Shown: positions 27,815-35,343, counted from the first letter of the stretch. The stretch is 35,532 bases of DNA from an uncultured Clostridia bacterium (GCA_910578235.1 CAJTPP010000013.1:1-35532), one strand, 5' to 3'. Numbers and translations are program-made. Notes: generated by a model from the letters alone, not told the origin.

Positions 27815-27870
27815 GGTAAACTTTAAAATAAGTTTGCCTCATTTACTTTTACAGACAATGTCTTTATAAT
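27815..27870 (+). promoter_or_regulatory. Promoter with GTTTGCC box for operon 3
   Basis: TTTACT (27842-27847), 17 bp spacer, TATAAT (27865-27870). The box AAGTTTGCC (G at 27832) starts 33 bp before the -10, the same distance as in operon 2. GGTAAAC (27815-27821) and GTTTGCC (27832-27838) are inverted; the extended stem GGGGTAAACTT/AAGTTTGCCTC contains two G-U pairs and could also end operon 2 transcripts. Confidence 0.65.
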
Positions 27871-27910
27871 TATGATGTAAAGGTATATTCTGGTGAAAGG
27901 GGAGTTTTCT

Positions 27911-30649
27911 ATGAAAAGATTTATTTCGTATATTTTGGCAGTAACTATGATTATCAGTATGTTCGGTAGCTTGACGGCGATTGGAAACGATGAGCCTGTT
28001 ACAACGGTTTATCAGGCTGAGGATGCTCTTATAGGCACTGCGGGTACAATTGTGAGCAGTAAATTATCAGTTGCACTCGATAGTACAAACGGTCTTAAAT
28101 ATTATGTGGCCGGCACAGATGCCATTATGGCAATAGCGTATGATTTAGGGAAAATAAGCGCCGGAGATATAGTTGATGTTACAATGAACTTCAATATAAC
28201 GGATTTCGGTGCAATGCAGCAGTCGTTGTATATACTTCCCGAAGATATATACACGGAATTAAGTGAAAAATCAATAAAAGATTATTATCCGGATTTTGAA
28301 TCTGTGTATGGAGACTATAGGGCGGCAGTTTCTGAATCTCTTGACAGCAGCAATGTCATCTCAAAAACATGGTCAACGGACTCAATAACAAATGTTACAG
28401 CCGAAATGGACGGTCAGCTGATAGCGTGTGTAACCGGTATAAGAAATGGAGGAAAGCTCACATCATTTGTAAAGAAATTCGATGTGTCGATAATATCAAA
28501 TTCGGAGGGGCCGATAGAGACAAATCCCCCTCAGGCAACAGAAATGCCAACAATAGAGCCAACACACGAACCTACTGCAACAGAAGTGCCAACAATAGAA
28601 CCAACTCAAGAACCCCACGAAACAGAAACACCTTCGGCGAAGCCAACCCAAGAGCCAACGGAAGAAACAACGCCTAAGCCTGAGGAAGGAGTAACGTGGG
28701 CAGGCAGCATAGAAGAACTTACGGAAGCACTTAAGATAAATAATACAATAATTAAACTGTATAAAGATATAGACCTTGGTACAATAGGCTTGAAAACATC
28801 ATGTGTAACATATGTTGACCTTAACGGTCATACATTGACTTCAAATACAAGCGCAGTCATAGAGATGGTACATGACATTACAATAGTTGATACAGGATCA
28901 ACAAAGGGTGCACTTAAAAATACTAACTCAAATACCTCGTACGGAATAAAGTGTGCAGCTAAAAATGTTACTCTTAATGTTGAAGGGGCGGAGATTGACG
29001 CAGCATCACAGGCAATAATGCTAAATGGTGCGGGTTCTGTTGTAAATCTAAAGGATAACGCGGTAATTAACGGCGGCGCATATGCAATCAATGCAGGAGC
29101 AAACGGAACGCTCAATATTGAAAGTGCGGTCATAAACAGTGACGAAAGCTATAAAGGTTATGTATTCAGTGCAAGCGGCGCCGTCGTTACTATAGAGAAC
29201 GGAACTTTTAATTACAACGGAACGATGAGTAGTATTGTCGTCTCCGGCAAAAGCAATATAACCATCAACGGAGGTGCATTTACAAATCCGAACAGTAAAC
29301 GAGGTGTAATAAACAACGCAAAAGGATACAGCGGAACACTTACAATCAACGGAGGTACATTTGAAAATACAAACTCTGGCGGCTATAGTATTCTTGATGG
29401 TGACGAAGCAACAACGGCAACGCCGCCTGTGATAAATATAACAGGAGGAAATTTTAAGTCTGCTATAGGATTTACAAAACCTAATAATACAACAACTGAA
29501 ATAATAATAACGGGTGGAAGCTTTATATTTGACCCGAAACAATACATAGATGAGAATATTTATGCAGCAGTAAATAAAGATGGTATGTATACGGTTGTAG
29601 ATAAAAGCGAGATAACAGAAACTCCGAAACCGAGTGCTACGCCGATACCAACAGCCCCCCCAAATCCGACAGACATACCAAAGCCAACTGTAACCCCCAA
29701 CTCAACAAATACACCAAAGCCTACAGTAACACCCGAACCGAGTGATACACCGAAGCCTACAGTAACACCCGGCCCGGCAGGTACGCCGAAACCGGTTGCT
29801 ACTCCCAAGCCGACAGAGACAGTTACTCCGCAGGCAACACCAACAGGTATGCCTACATTTACTCCAGTCGTTAAACCTACGTCCAAGCCATCAATATGGG
29901 GCCCGGATGAACCTGTAATAAGCAATGCTTCATCTGGTGGAGGCGGGGGAGGAGGAATTTCATCTGCACCGCTGCCGCCGTTGGTTCCAAAAGCGACATC
30001 GAAACCTGAAATTGATATTTCTGATTTAAAGGGAGATACGGCAGAAATTACAAAAGCTACACAGTACCCTATCGTTGACTCAAATGATGCGTGGTTTACT
30101 GATGTTTTTGAAAATCAATGGTATTATGATTATGTTAAATATGCTGTTGATAATGGTCTGATGTCCGGAATGAGTGATACGGAATTCGGTTCTGAAATTA
30201 ACATACAAAGATGTATGTTTGTAACTGTTCTTTATAGAATGGACGGAGAACCTGACAGTACAGAAGATATTGTATTTACGGATGTCCCTGAAAATGCGTA
30301 TTTTAAGAAGGCAGTATCATGGGCTAACACGAATGGTATTGTTTCAGGATATTCAGATGACGAGTTTGCACCTGACGAAAATATAACTCGTGAGCAACTT
30401 GCCACTATAATATGGCGATATGCACGGTATAAAGGTATAGATATTTCATCTGAGAATGACAATGCTCTTAACTATGATGATACGCGGGAAATAAGTGATT
30501 ATGCAATCCCTGCTATGAAGTGGATTATAGGTGTAGGTATTATCGGAGGCTTTGATGATAATACTCTCCGTCCCAAAGATAACACTACACGAGCGCAAAC
30601 TGCAACAATATTAAAGAAATTCAATGACGTTTATAATGTTATTAAATAA
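27911..30649 (+). CDS. SLH-anchored beta-helix surface protein
   Basis: A protein of about 912 residues. Signal peptide 1-25; N-terminal beta domain about 30-195 starting 'VYQAEDAL', like CBM-type 'QAED' modules. A Pro/Thr/Glu linker (about 201-260) precedes a right-handed beta-helix of 'INGG(T/A)F' repeats (about 263-550), closely related to the helix in the 22351 GH5. A second Pro/Thr linker with 12-residue repeats (about 566-660), a glycine run, and three SLH repeats at the C-terminus (about 725-912: 'WFTDVFENQWYYDYVKYA', 'FTDVPENAYFKKAVSWA', 'REISDYAIPAMKWI') complete it. ATG 27911 follows GAAAGGGGAG; the in-frame GTG 27893 is upstream of that RBS. SLH domains would attach it to the cell wall. 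No catalytic residues recognised; likely glycan binding or presentation. Confidence 0.87.
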   Translation: MKRFISYILAVTMIISMFGSLTAIGNDEPVTTVYQAEDALIGTAGTIVSSKLSVALDSTNGLKYYVAGTDAIMAIAYDLGKISAGDIVDVTMNFNITDFGAMQQSLYILPEDIYTELSEKSIKDYYPDFESVYGDYRAAVSESLDSSNVISKTWSTDSITNVTAEMDGQLIACVTGIRNGGKLTSFVKKFDVSIISNSEGPIETNPPQATEMPTIEPTHEPTATEVPTIEPTQEPHETETPSAKPTQEPTEETTPKPEEGVTWAGSIEELTEALKINNTIIKLYKDIDLGTIGLKTSCVTYVDLNGHTLTSNTSAVIEMVHDITIVDTGSTKGALKNTNSNTSYGIKCAAKNVTLNVEGAEIDAASQAIMLNGAGSVVNLKDNAVINGGAYAINAGANGTLNIESAVINSDESYKGYVFSASGAVVTIENGTFNYNGTMSSIVVSGKSNITINGGAFTNPNSKRGVINNAKGYSGTLTINGGTFENTNSGGYSILDGDEATTATPPVINITGGNFKSAIGFTKPNNTTTEIIITGGSFIFDPKQYIDENIYAAVNKDGMYTVVDKSEITETPKPSATPIPTAPPNPTDIPKPTVTPNSTNTPKPTVTPEPSDTPKPTVTPGPAGTPKPVATPKPTETVTPQATPTGMPTFTPVVKPTSKPSIWGPDEPVISNASSGGGGGGGISSAPLPPLVPKATSKPEIDISDLKGDTAEITKATQYPIVDSNDAWFTDVFENQWYYDYVKYAVDNGLMSGMSDTEFGSEINIQRCMFVTVLYRMDGEPDSTEDIVFTDVPENAYFKKAVSWANTNGIVSGYSDDEFAPDENITREQLATIIWRYARYKGIDISSENDNALNYDDTREISDYAIPAMKWIIGVGIIGGFDDNTLRPKDNTTRAQTATILKKFNDVYNVIK
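29678..29785 (+). repeat. Three 36-bp tandem repeats coding for a Pro/Thr linker
   Basis: Units 29678-29713, 29714-29749 and 29750-29785 each encode a 12-residue 'PKPTVTP' type block; a degenerate fourth starts at 29786. They code for a flexible, possibly glycosylated spacer between the beta-helix and the SLH anchor. Copy number could vary between strains. Confidence 0.75.
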
Positions 30650-30695
30650 AAACAAGGCTTGAAGGCTGATTGCGCAGTTTTTCAAGCCTTGTTTT
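30649..30695 (+). terminator. Intrinsic terminator inside operon 3
   Basis: AAAACAAGGCTTGAA (30649-30663) pairs perfectly with TTCAAGCCTTGTTTT (30681-30695) around a 17-base loop, beginning at the stop codon of the SLH protein gene. No promoter is evident between it and the esterase RBS. Confidence 0.85.
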
Positions 30696-30721
30696 ATGAA
30701 AAGTAAATTGGAGGGAATAAA

Positions 30722-31501
30722 ATGCTATATGAAAAGCTTTATTTAAGAGAAGATAAAAACTCGTACATAACTACATATATAATTGATGACCCGCTCGAAC
30801 AGGATAGAAAAAGACCTGTTGTGATAATTTGTCCAGGCGGCGCGTATGAATATGTTTCACCGCGTGAAGGAGAGCCTGTGGCGCTTGCATTTAATGCGGC
30901 AGGATATCATGCTGTGGTTTTGACATACAGAACAAAGAAACTGTTTCCTGCCGCTCTGACGGATTTATCAGACGTTGTGCGTGCGGTACGAAATAATGCC
31001 GAAAGATGGAGGATTGACACAGATAAGGTAATTGTGTGCGGTTTTTCCGCAGGCGGACATCTTGCTGCAAGTCTTGGAGTGTTCCATGATAATGAGCCTG
31101 CGATAAAAACGGCGGATGGATTTAATAAACCGAATGGTATGATTTTATGCTATCCCGTAATTTCATCTGGAATTAATGCTCATCAGGCCTCAATTAAAAA
31201 TATTGCAGGAGACAATAAAGATGTTGCGCAGAAGATGTCATTAGAAAAACAGGTGACAGCATCTTGTCCTCCTGCGTTTATCTGGCACAGTTTTGCTGAT
31301 ACAGTTGTACCGGTGCAGAACAGCATATGCATGGCAAAGTCATTGGCGGATAATAATATTCCTGTCGAACTTCATATTTTCCCAAACGGTCCTCACGGAA
31401 TGTCAGTTGCAAATGAATATGTTGCAGAATGTGAAGAAGGAAACCGCACTGAAGTTCAGCAGTGGATTAAAATGGCGTCGGAATGGATAAGTAACTTATA
31501 G
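30722..31501 (+). CDS. Alpha/beta-hydrolase esterase, probable sugar O-deacetylase
   Basis: A 259-residue cytoplasmic alpha/beta-hydrolase. The nucleophile is Ser109 in 'GFSAGG', the oxyanion loop 'CPGGAYEYVSPREGEP', the acid Asp193 in 'HSFADTVVP', and the base His225 in 'NGPHGMS'. This arrangement matches the acetyl-xylan-esterase/BD-FAE-like group that deacetylates oligosaccharides. ATG 30722 has TGGAGGG at 7 bases. It lies between a terminator and the ROK kinase and probably works on imported acetylated oligosaccharide, for example acetyl groups on mannose. Peptidase or other esterase activity cannot be excluded from sequence alone. Confidence 0.85.
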   Translation: MLYEKLYLREDKNSYITTYIIDDPLEQDRKRPVVIICPGGAYEYVSPREGEPVALAFNAAGYHAVVLTYRTKKLFPAALTDLSDVVRAVRNNAERWRIDTDKVIVCGFSAGGHLAASLGVFHDNEPAIKTADGFNKPNGMILCYPVISSGINAHQASIKNIAGDNKDVAQKMSLEKQVTASCPPAFIWHSFADTVVPVQNSICMAKSLADNNIPVELHIFPNGPHGMSVANEYVAECEEGNRTEVQQWIKMASEWISNL

Positions 31502-31510
31502 GAGAAAAAT

Positions 31511-32449
31511 ATGTATTATATTGGAATAGATCTGGGCGGCACAAATATAGCGGCAGGAATTGTTGAGGAAAAAGGAAAGATAATCTGCAAAAAATCAATA
31601 CCTACATTGGCATATCGTTCAACAGACGAAATCGTTGCTGATATGGCAAAGCTTATAGGTATGCTCATTGAGAAAGGCGGCATAAGCACTTCTGAAATCA
31701 AATCAATAGGAATAGGCTGTCCGGGAACAATTGACATAGAAAACGGAGTTGTGATATACTCCAACAATATACCGATGAAGCACTATCCTATGGCGGACAA
31801 GCTTTACGAATGGACAGGGCTGCAAGTGTATATAGATAATGATGCAAACTGTGCGGCGTTGGGTGAATATGCTGTTTACGGTGAGGGTGTGAGTTCATTT
31901 ATGCTTATAACTTTAGGAACAGGTGTTGGAGGCGGACTAATACTGAATGGGAGCATATACCACGGCTTTAATGGCGCAGCGGCAGAACCGGGACATATGA
32001 CCATTGTAAGCGGCGGAGAAGAATGCAGCTGCGGTAAGCGCGGCTGCTGGGAGGCATATGCGAGCGCAACAGCGCTTATTAGACTGACAAAGGAAGCAAT
32101 GAAAAAGAATCCTCAGAGCCTTATGAACAAAATTGCAGCTGAAAATGACAGGGTAACCGGAAAAACTGTATTTGATGCTGTGTTGGAAAATGACGGGGCA
32201 GCAAAAGCTGTTCTTAGTAATTATATTAGATACCTCTCAGATGGCATCGTGAATGTTGAAAATATGCTGCAGCCTGAAATTATAGCTATAGGCGGAGGAG
32301 TGAGTCACGCAGGTGAGACTTTGTTTGCTCCTGTGCGTGAATATGTCAGAAAATACGGTTTTAATAAATATTTGAAAAAAGCAAAAATCGTATCCGCAAA
32401 GCTTGGCAATGACGCAGGTATTGTAGGTGCGGCGTTATTGAATTTATAG
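31511..32449 (+). CDS. ROK-family sugar kinase (glucokinase or mannokinase)
   Basis: A 312-residue protein with the ROK fold. Phosphate-binding loop 'IGIDLGGTNIAAGIV' at 4-18, catalytic Asp111 in 'DNDANCAAL', second phosphate motif 'LGTGVGGG', sugar-binding 'EPGH', and zinc motif 'CSCGKRGCWE'. There is no N-terminal helix-turn-helix, so it is a kinase rather than a ROK repressor. RBS AGGAG precedes ATG 31511, 9 bases after the esterase stop. It would phosphorylate glucose left by cellobiose phosphorolysis and/or released mannose; glucose versus mannose cannot be decided from these motifs. Confidence 0.92.
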   Translation: MYYIGIDLGGTNIAAGIVEEKGKIICKKSIPTLAYRSTDEIVADMAKLIGMLIEKGGISTSEIKSIGIGCPGTIDIENGVVIYSNNIPMKHYPMADKLYEWTGLQVYIDNDANCAALGEYAVYGEGVSSFMLITLGTGVGGGLILNGSIYHGFNGAAAEPGHMTIVSGGEECSCGKRGCWEAYASATALIRLTKEAMKKNPQSLMNKIAAENDRVTGKTVFDAVLENDGAAKAVLSNYIRYLSDGIVNVENMLQPEIIAIGGGVSHAGETLFAPVREYVRKYGFNKYLKKAKIVSAKLGNDAGIVGAALLNL

Positions 32450-32520
32450 AGAGTTGTTTAAGGTGAACCTTAAGAATGATTTTGTATGAGGCGCAGCACT
32501 ATAATGGTTAAATAATAACT

Positions 32521-32558
32521 AAAAGCAGTTATCCGCAATCAGGAGGATAACTGCTTTT
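32521..32558 (+). terminator. Intrinsic terminator ending operon 3
   Basis: AAAAGCAGTTATCC (32521-32534) pairs perfectly over 14 bp with GGATAACTGCTTTT (32545-32558), 10-base loop; flanking AACT/AGTT extends the stem past a small bulge. It ends with TTTT and is symmetrical enough to work in both directions. Confidence 0.88.
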
Positions 32559-32576
32559 ATAGTTACGAACAAATAG

Positions 32577-32605
32577 TTTATAATTAGTATTAAATGTGAT
32601 ATAAT
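32577..32605 (+). promoter_or_regulatory. Promoter of the small ORF/recombinase unit
   Basis: TTTATA (32577-32582), 17 bp spacer, extended -10 TGATATAAT (TATAAT 32600-32605). It lies right after the kinase terminator and about 224 bases before the small ORF. Confidence 0.55.
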
Positions 32606-32828
32606 TTAATCAATACGAAATGAGATAGCAGTCTGTAAAATAATAGTTTTAGAAAAGACTTATATAGCTTTGTCGGCAAATATGTGCTTTTTAATATATG
32701 AGATACACATTGTGCAATATAGATTATTCTTAAAGAGAAGCAAACGGATTAAAATTGTAAAATATTAACGCATTAGTCGAATATATTTCTCATAGTATTT
32801 ACAAAAGGAAAAGCTGGGGGTAACTACT

Positions 32829-32960
32829 ATGAAGAAAATAGAACCGGTTAGGAGTTATGTTGTATTCGTAACGAAAAAAGATACGGAACATAAGCCACCT
32901 ATGGAAATAAATAAGGAATTAGAAAATATTATCCGTAAACAAATTATAAATTGTGCTTGA
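32829..32960 (+). CDS. Hypothetical 43-residue protein upstream of recombinase
   Basis: An ATG at 32829 opens a 43-codon frame starting 'MKKIEPVRSYVVFVTKKD' and ending 'KQIINCA', with GGGGG about 8 bases upstream. The product is small and charged with no membrane segment and no family I recognise. It sits in the same orientation just before the serine recombinase, separated by a hairpin with a T-run, so it could be a small recombination accessory factor or a leader peptide. Short length makes the call uncertain. Confidence 0.45.
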   Translation: MKKIEPVRSYVVFVTKKDTEHKPPMEINKELENIIRKQIINCA

Positions 32961-32974
32961 AAAGAAAAAGTATA

Positions 32975-33025
32975 TACTAATAGAAGATTGAAAGGGACTC
33001 ATGTTTCTATTAGTACTGCTTTTTT
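32975..33025 (+). terminator. Hairpin plus T-run between small ORF and recombinase
   Basis: TACTAATAGAA (32975-32985) pairs perfectly with TTCTATTAGTA (33005-33015); CTGC and six T (33020-33025) follow, then the recombinase RBS AGAAGGAG. It is a plausible attenuator limiting recombinase expression. Confidence 0.5.
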
Positions 33026-33041
33026 AGAAGGAGAATAATAT

Positions 33042-34643
33042 ATGAGTACCAAATATCAGGTAAATAAAAAGGTTTTAGTATATTGTAGAGAAAGCAGGGA
33101 TGATTTCGGAGTAAATTATGAACGAATAGAAACACAAAGAGATATATTGCTCGAATTTTGCAAAAGACAAGAGCTAAATAATATTGTTAAAGTCATTATG
33201 GATGACAATGTTACCGGTACGTCCTTTAAACGATTAGATGAGATAAAGAACATGATGGAAAATGGAGAAGTAGATATATTTGTTTGCAAAGATGCGTCAA
33301 GATTAGGACGAAACTTGTTAGAGAGTTTAAAGTTTATTGAATTTGTTGAAGAACACGAAGTGGAGATATTTTTTGAAAGTGAGGAATTTAATCCAGACTT
33401 ATTTCCGCTTATTGCATGGTTTAATGAACGTCGTGCAAAGGACGATAGTGATAAGATACGTAGAGTATTGCGACATAAGCTTGAAAATGGATTGGTAATT
33501 GTCCCGCCATTCGGATATAAAAAAGAAAATGATACTATGGTTCCTGATGAAAATTCGGCAGATATAGTTAGAAAAATATTCGAAATGGCTTATAACGGCA
33601 GCACGCCGGCGCAGATAGCGGATTATCTTAACATTATACATGCTCCCAGTCCATCAGAAGGGCATAGTACGCAGCGAAAGATAGTTAATTCTATTTGGTC
33701 GCGCGATAATGTCAGACGTATATTGAAAAATCGGACGTATACAGGCACATATATTGGAGGAAAAATAGAGAAAGTCAGCTATAAAAGTAAAAAATACAGA
33801 CCTGTACCTGAAGAAAATCAGGTAGTAATACATAATCATCATGAGGCATTAGTTTCACAGGAACATTTTGATTATATACAAGCACATCTTAAATCATTTA
33901 AAATAGCAGGCAGAAGACCTACACTAAATCCGCTTGCCGGTATGATGTATTGCGGGCGTTGCGGGACAAGTATACTTCTCAGAGCAAGGGATGGTGATAA
34001 ACCTGTAAAATATGTGTGTGGCAAACATAATCGTGAGGGAGTTATCAAGGATGAACTGAGACCGAATTGGGGTTGTGGCCCTCATGCCGTATACTATGAA
34101 GATATAAAAAACATTATCCTTGACTATGTTTCTCGATTTATGAAGAATGAAAAATTCAAAAGGGAAATTCTCAAAGATATGGATTTCGATAAAGAGTTGA
34201 GCAAAATCAAGGATACTATTGCAAATCTGCATAGCAAAGAAAAAAAACTGCAAACAAAGTTTGATGTTTTGTATGAAGACAAATTGAATGGATTACTCCC
34301 TGATTTTATGTTTATAGAAAAATCCCAGCCGGTAACTGAGGAGATTAAGCAGATAAAAGAGCAAATAAACTTATTTGAAAGTGAGTTGAAACGCAATACA
34401 GTGGTAAATCCGGCTGACCAATATGAAAAATGTGTAAAAAAGCTGTATGAAACAGGATTGACACATGAAGCTATTTCAAGACTGTTTAGTAAAATTATAG
34501 TTTATGAACCTCATGATATTACTGAAGCTGACAGAGAAGAATACCATATTAAAGACGAGCAGTATAATGAATTATATGAAGGCGGCGGTTTACTATTTGT
34601 TCAAGAAAGACCATGGAGCAGTATAGCTATATCTATTCAATAA
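33042..34643 (+). CDS. Large serine recombinase (site-specific integrase/excisionase)
   Basis: A 533-residue protein with complete large-serine-recombinase layout. The N-terminal resolvase domain (about 10-150) has nucleophile Ser18 in 'VYCRES' and 'CKDASRLGRN'. A recombinase domain (about 165-270: 'PPFGYKKEND', 'NVRRILKNRTYTGTYIGGK'), a zinc-ribbon ('YCGRCG' with later Cys residues, about 300-345) and a coiled-coil region (about 375-450) follow. Such enzymes integrate or excise elements between short att sites and usually lie next to one end of the element. No other mobile-element genes are seen, so it is either one end of a larger element extending left or a solo remnant. RBS AGAAGGAG is 8 bases before ATG 33042. 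Confidence 0.94.
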   Translation: MSTKYQVNKKVLVYCRESRDDFGVNYERIETQRDILLEFCKRQELNNIVKVIMDDNVTGTSFKRLDEIKNMMENGEVDIFVCKDASRLGRNLLESLKFIEFVEEHEVEIFFESEEFNPDLFPLIAWFNERRAKDDSDKIRRVLRHKLENGLVIVPPFGYKKENDTMVPDENSADIVRKIFEMAYNGSTPAQIADYLNIIHAPSPSEGHSTQRKIVNSIWSRDNVRRILKNRTYTGTYIGGKIEKVSYKSKKYRPVPEENQVVIHNHHEALVSQEHFDYIQAHLKSFKIAGRRPTLNPLAGMMYCGRCGTSILLRARDGDKPVKYVCGKHNREGVIKDELRPNWGCGPHAVYYEDIKNIILDYVSRFMKNEKFKREILKDMDFDKELSKIKDTIANLHSKEKKLQTKFDVLYEDKLNGLLPDFMFIEKSQPVTEEIKQIKEQINLFESELKRNTVVNPADQYEKCVKKLYETGLTHEAISRLFSKIIVYEPHDITEADREEYHIKDEQYNELYEGGGLLFVQERPWSSIAISIQ

Positions 34644-34674
34644 TAATTCCCTCGCATTTATGCGGGGGAATTAT
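34643..34674. terminator. Hairpin terminator after the recombinase
   Basis: ATAATTCCCTCGCA (34643-34656) pairs with TGCGGGGGAATTAT (34661-34674), 14 bp with one G-U and a 4-base loop, starting at the last base of the recombinase stop codon. The tail (CCTATTTATTTT) is T-rich but broken. Confidence 0.7.
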
Positions 34675-34690
34675 CCTATTTATTTTAACC

Positions 34691-34710
34691 TTGTTATTTA
34701 AAAATAACAA
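34691..34710. repeat. 20-bp AT-rich palindrome
   Basis: TTGTTATTT, AA, then AAATAACAA form a perfect inverted repeat in the non-coding gap between recombinase and zupT. It could be a recombinase or regulator site, or a hairpin. Confidence 0.4.
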
Positions 34711-34790
34711 TCATTTATTTCTATTTATTTACACTAACACATTAAACCCGTACAGCCCCCCAATAATAATGTTTGAGCCAATAAAGCAAG

Positions 34791-34814
34791 GTTTTATCTA
34801 ATGTTTTATCTAAT
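34791..34814. repeat. Tandem 12-bp direct repeat beside the zupT break
   Basis: GTTTTATCTAAT occurs twice head-to-tail (34791-34802 and 34803-34814), ending 8 bases before the zupT stop. It may mark an element end or a replication-slippage scar. Confidence 0.5.
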
Positions 34815-34822
34815 ATTTTTAT

Positions 34823-35242
34823 TTACACCATCGCTACAAACTCATCCGGAAAATTATGTATGCCGATCGCAAGAGCTGTCATGAAGCCCATGCGCTTTAG
34901 AGCCACAGACCGATTGTCTTTTTCGTTTAGATTTCCGATATCGCCCTCGGCGGATGGAACAAAATAGTCAATTAATCCGATAAAGATAATACCGCCGAAA
35001 AATGCGGCAACAGCGATATAATATCCCATCTTATCACCCATTGCGGCGGAAAGGTATGTACGTGATTTTTGGAAAATTTCTATCATCGAAACGTATAGCA
35101 TAACTCCCGCGGAGAAACCGAGCGAGCCGGCGAGAAATTTTGTGTTGGTGGTTTTGGCAAATACGGCAATGATACTGCCTACACCTGTCGCAAGTCCTGC
35201 CATTATTGTGAGAGACAGCGCAAACATGACGTTTGAATTCAA
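34823..35242 (-). pseudogene. zupT: Truncated ZupT-like ZIP-family metal transporter
   Basis: About 139 codons remain of a family normally around 250-270 residues. The visible part has the ZIP N-terminal membrane segments ('GLATGVGSIIAVFAKTTNTK', 'GFSAGVMLYVSMIEIF', 'AFFGGIIFIGLIDYFVP') and reaches the first metal-binding motif, which reads 'HNFPDE' instead of the family's HNFPEG, then stops after six residues. The second motif and about four membrane segments are missing, so zinc transport is unlikely. The break faces the serine recombinase across a non-coding gap. The RBS AAGGAG (35252-35257 on the complement) directly abuts ATG 35251, so TTG 35242, 9 bases away, is the better start. A frame disruption just before the stop cannot be excluded. 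Confidence 0.75.
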
Positions 35243-35314
35243 TAAAATCATCTCCTTAATAGTTCTTATGGTATAATACGTTGTATATATTTTAATTGTT
35301 ACTGAAAATTTTTG

Positions 35315-35343
35315 TTGATAAATTTGGAATTTAGGTATATAAT
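35315..35343 (+). promoter_or_regulatory. Promoter of the RNA methyltransferase gene
   Basis: TTGATA (35315-35320), 17 bp spacer, TATAAT (35338-35343), 37 bases before the start codon. A good sigma-A match. Confidence 0.7.

Larger units (their letters stand above)
32450..32828. other. AT-rich 379-base gap between kinase and recombinase genes
   Basis: Apart from the terminator at 32521-32558 and a promoter at 32577-32605, I see no gene, RNA or mobile-element end here. I looked on the minus strand for the missing C-terminal half of zupT and did not find it. This is the boundary between the degradation locus and the recombinase module. Confidence 0.6.

Noticed and set aside
29678..29821. Regular repeats that could suggest a CRISPR array
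   Set aside because: Repeats are contiguous 36-bp coding units with no spacers, in frame with a Pro/Thr linker.
29560..29925. 121-codon minus-strand ORF rich in Gly and Val
   Set aside because: It is the mirror image of the Pro/Thr linker repeats of the SLH protein, so low complexity keeps the frame open.
34613..34801. 62-codon plus-strand ORF at the end of the recombinase
   Set aside because: It overlaps the recombinase in another frame, its middle is the terminator hairpin, and no RBS or family similarity is visible.
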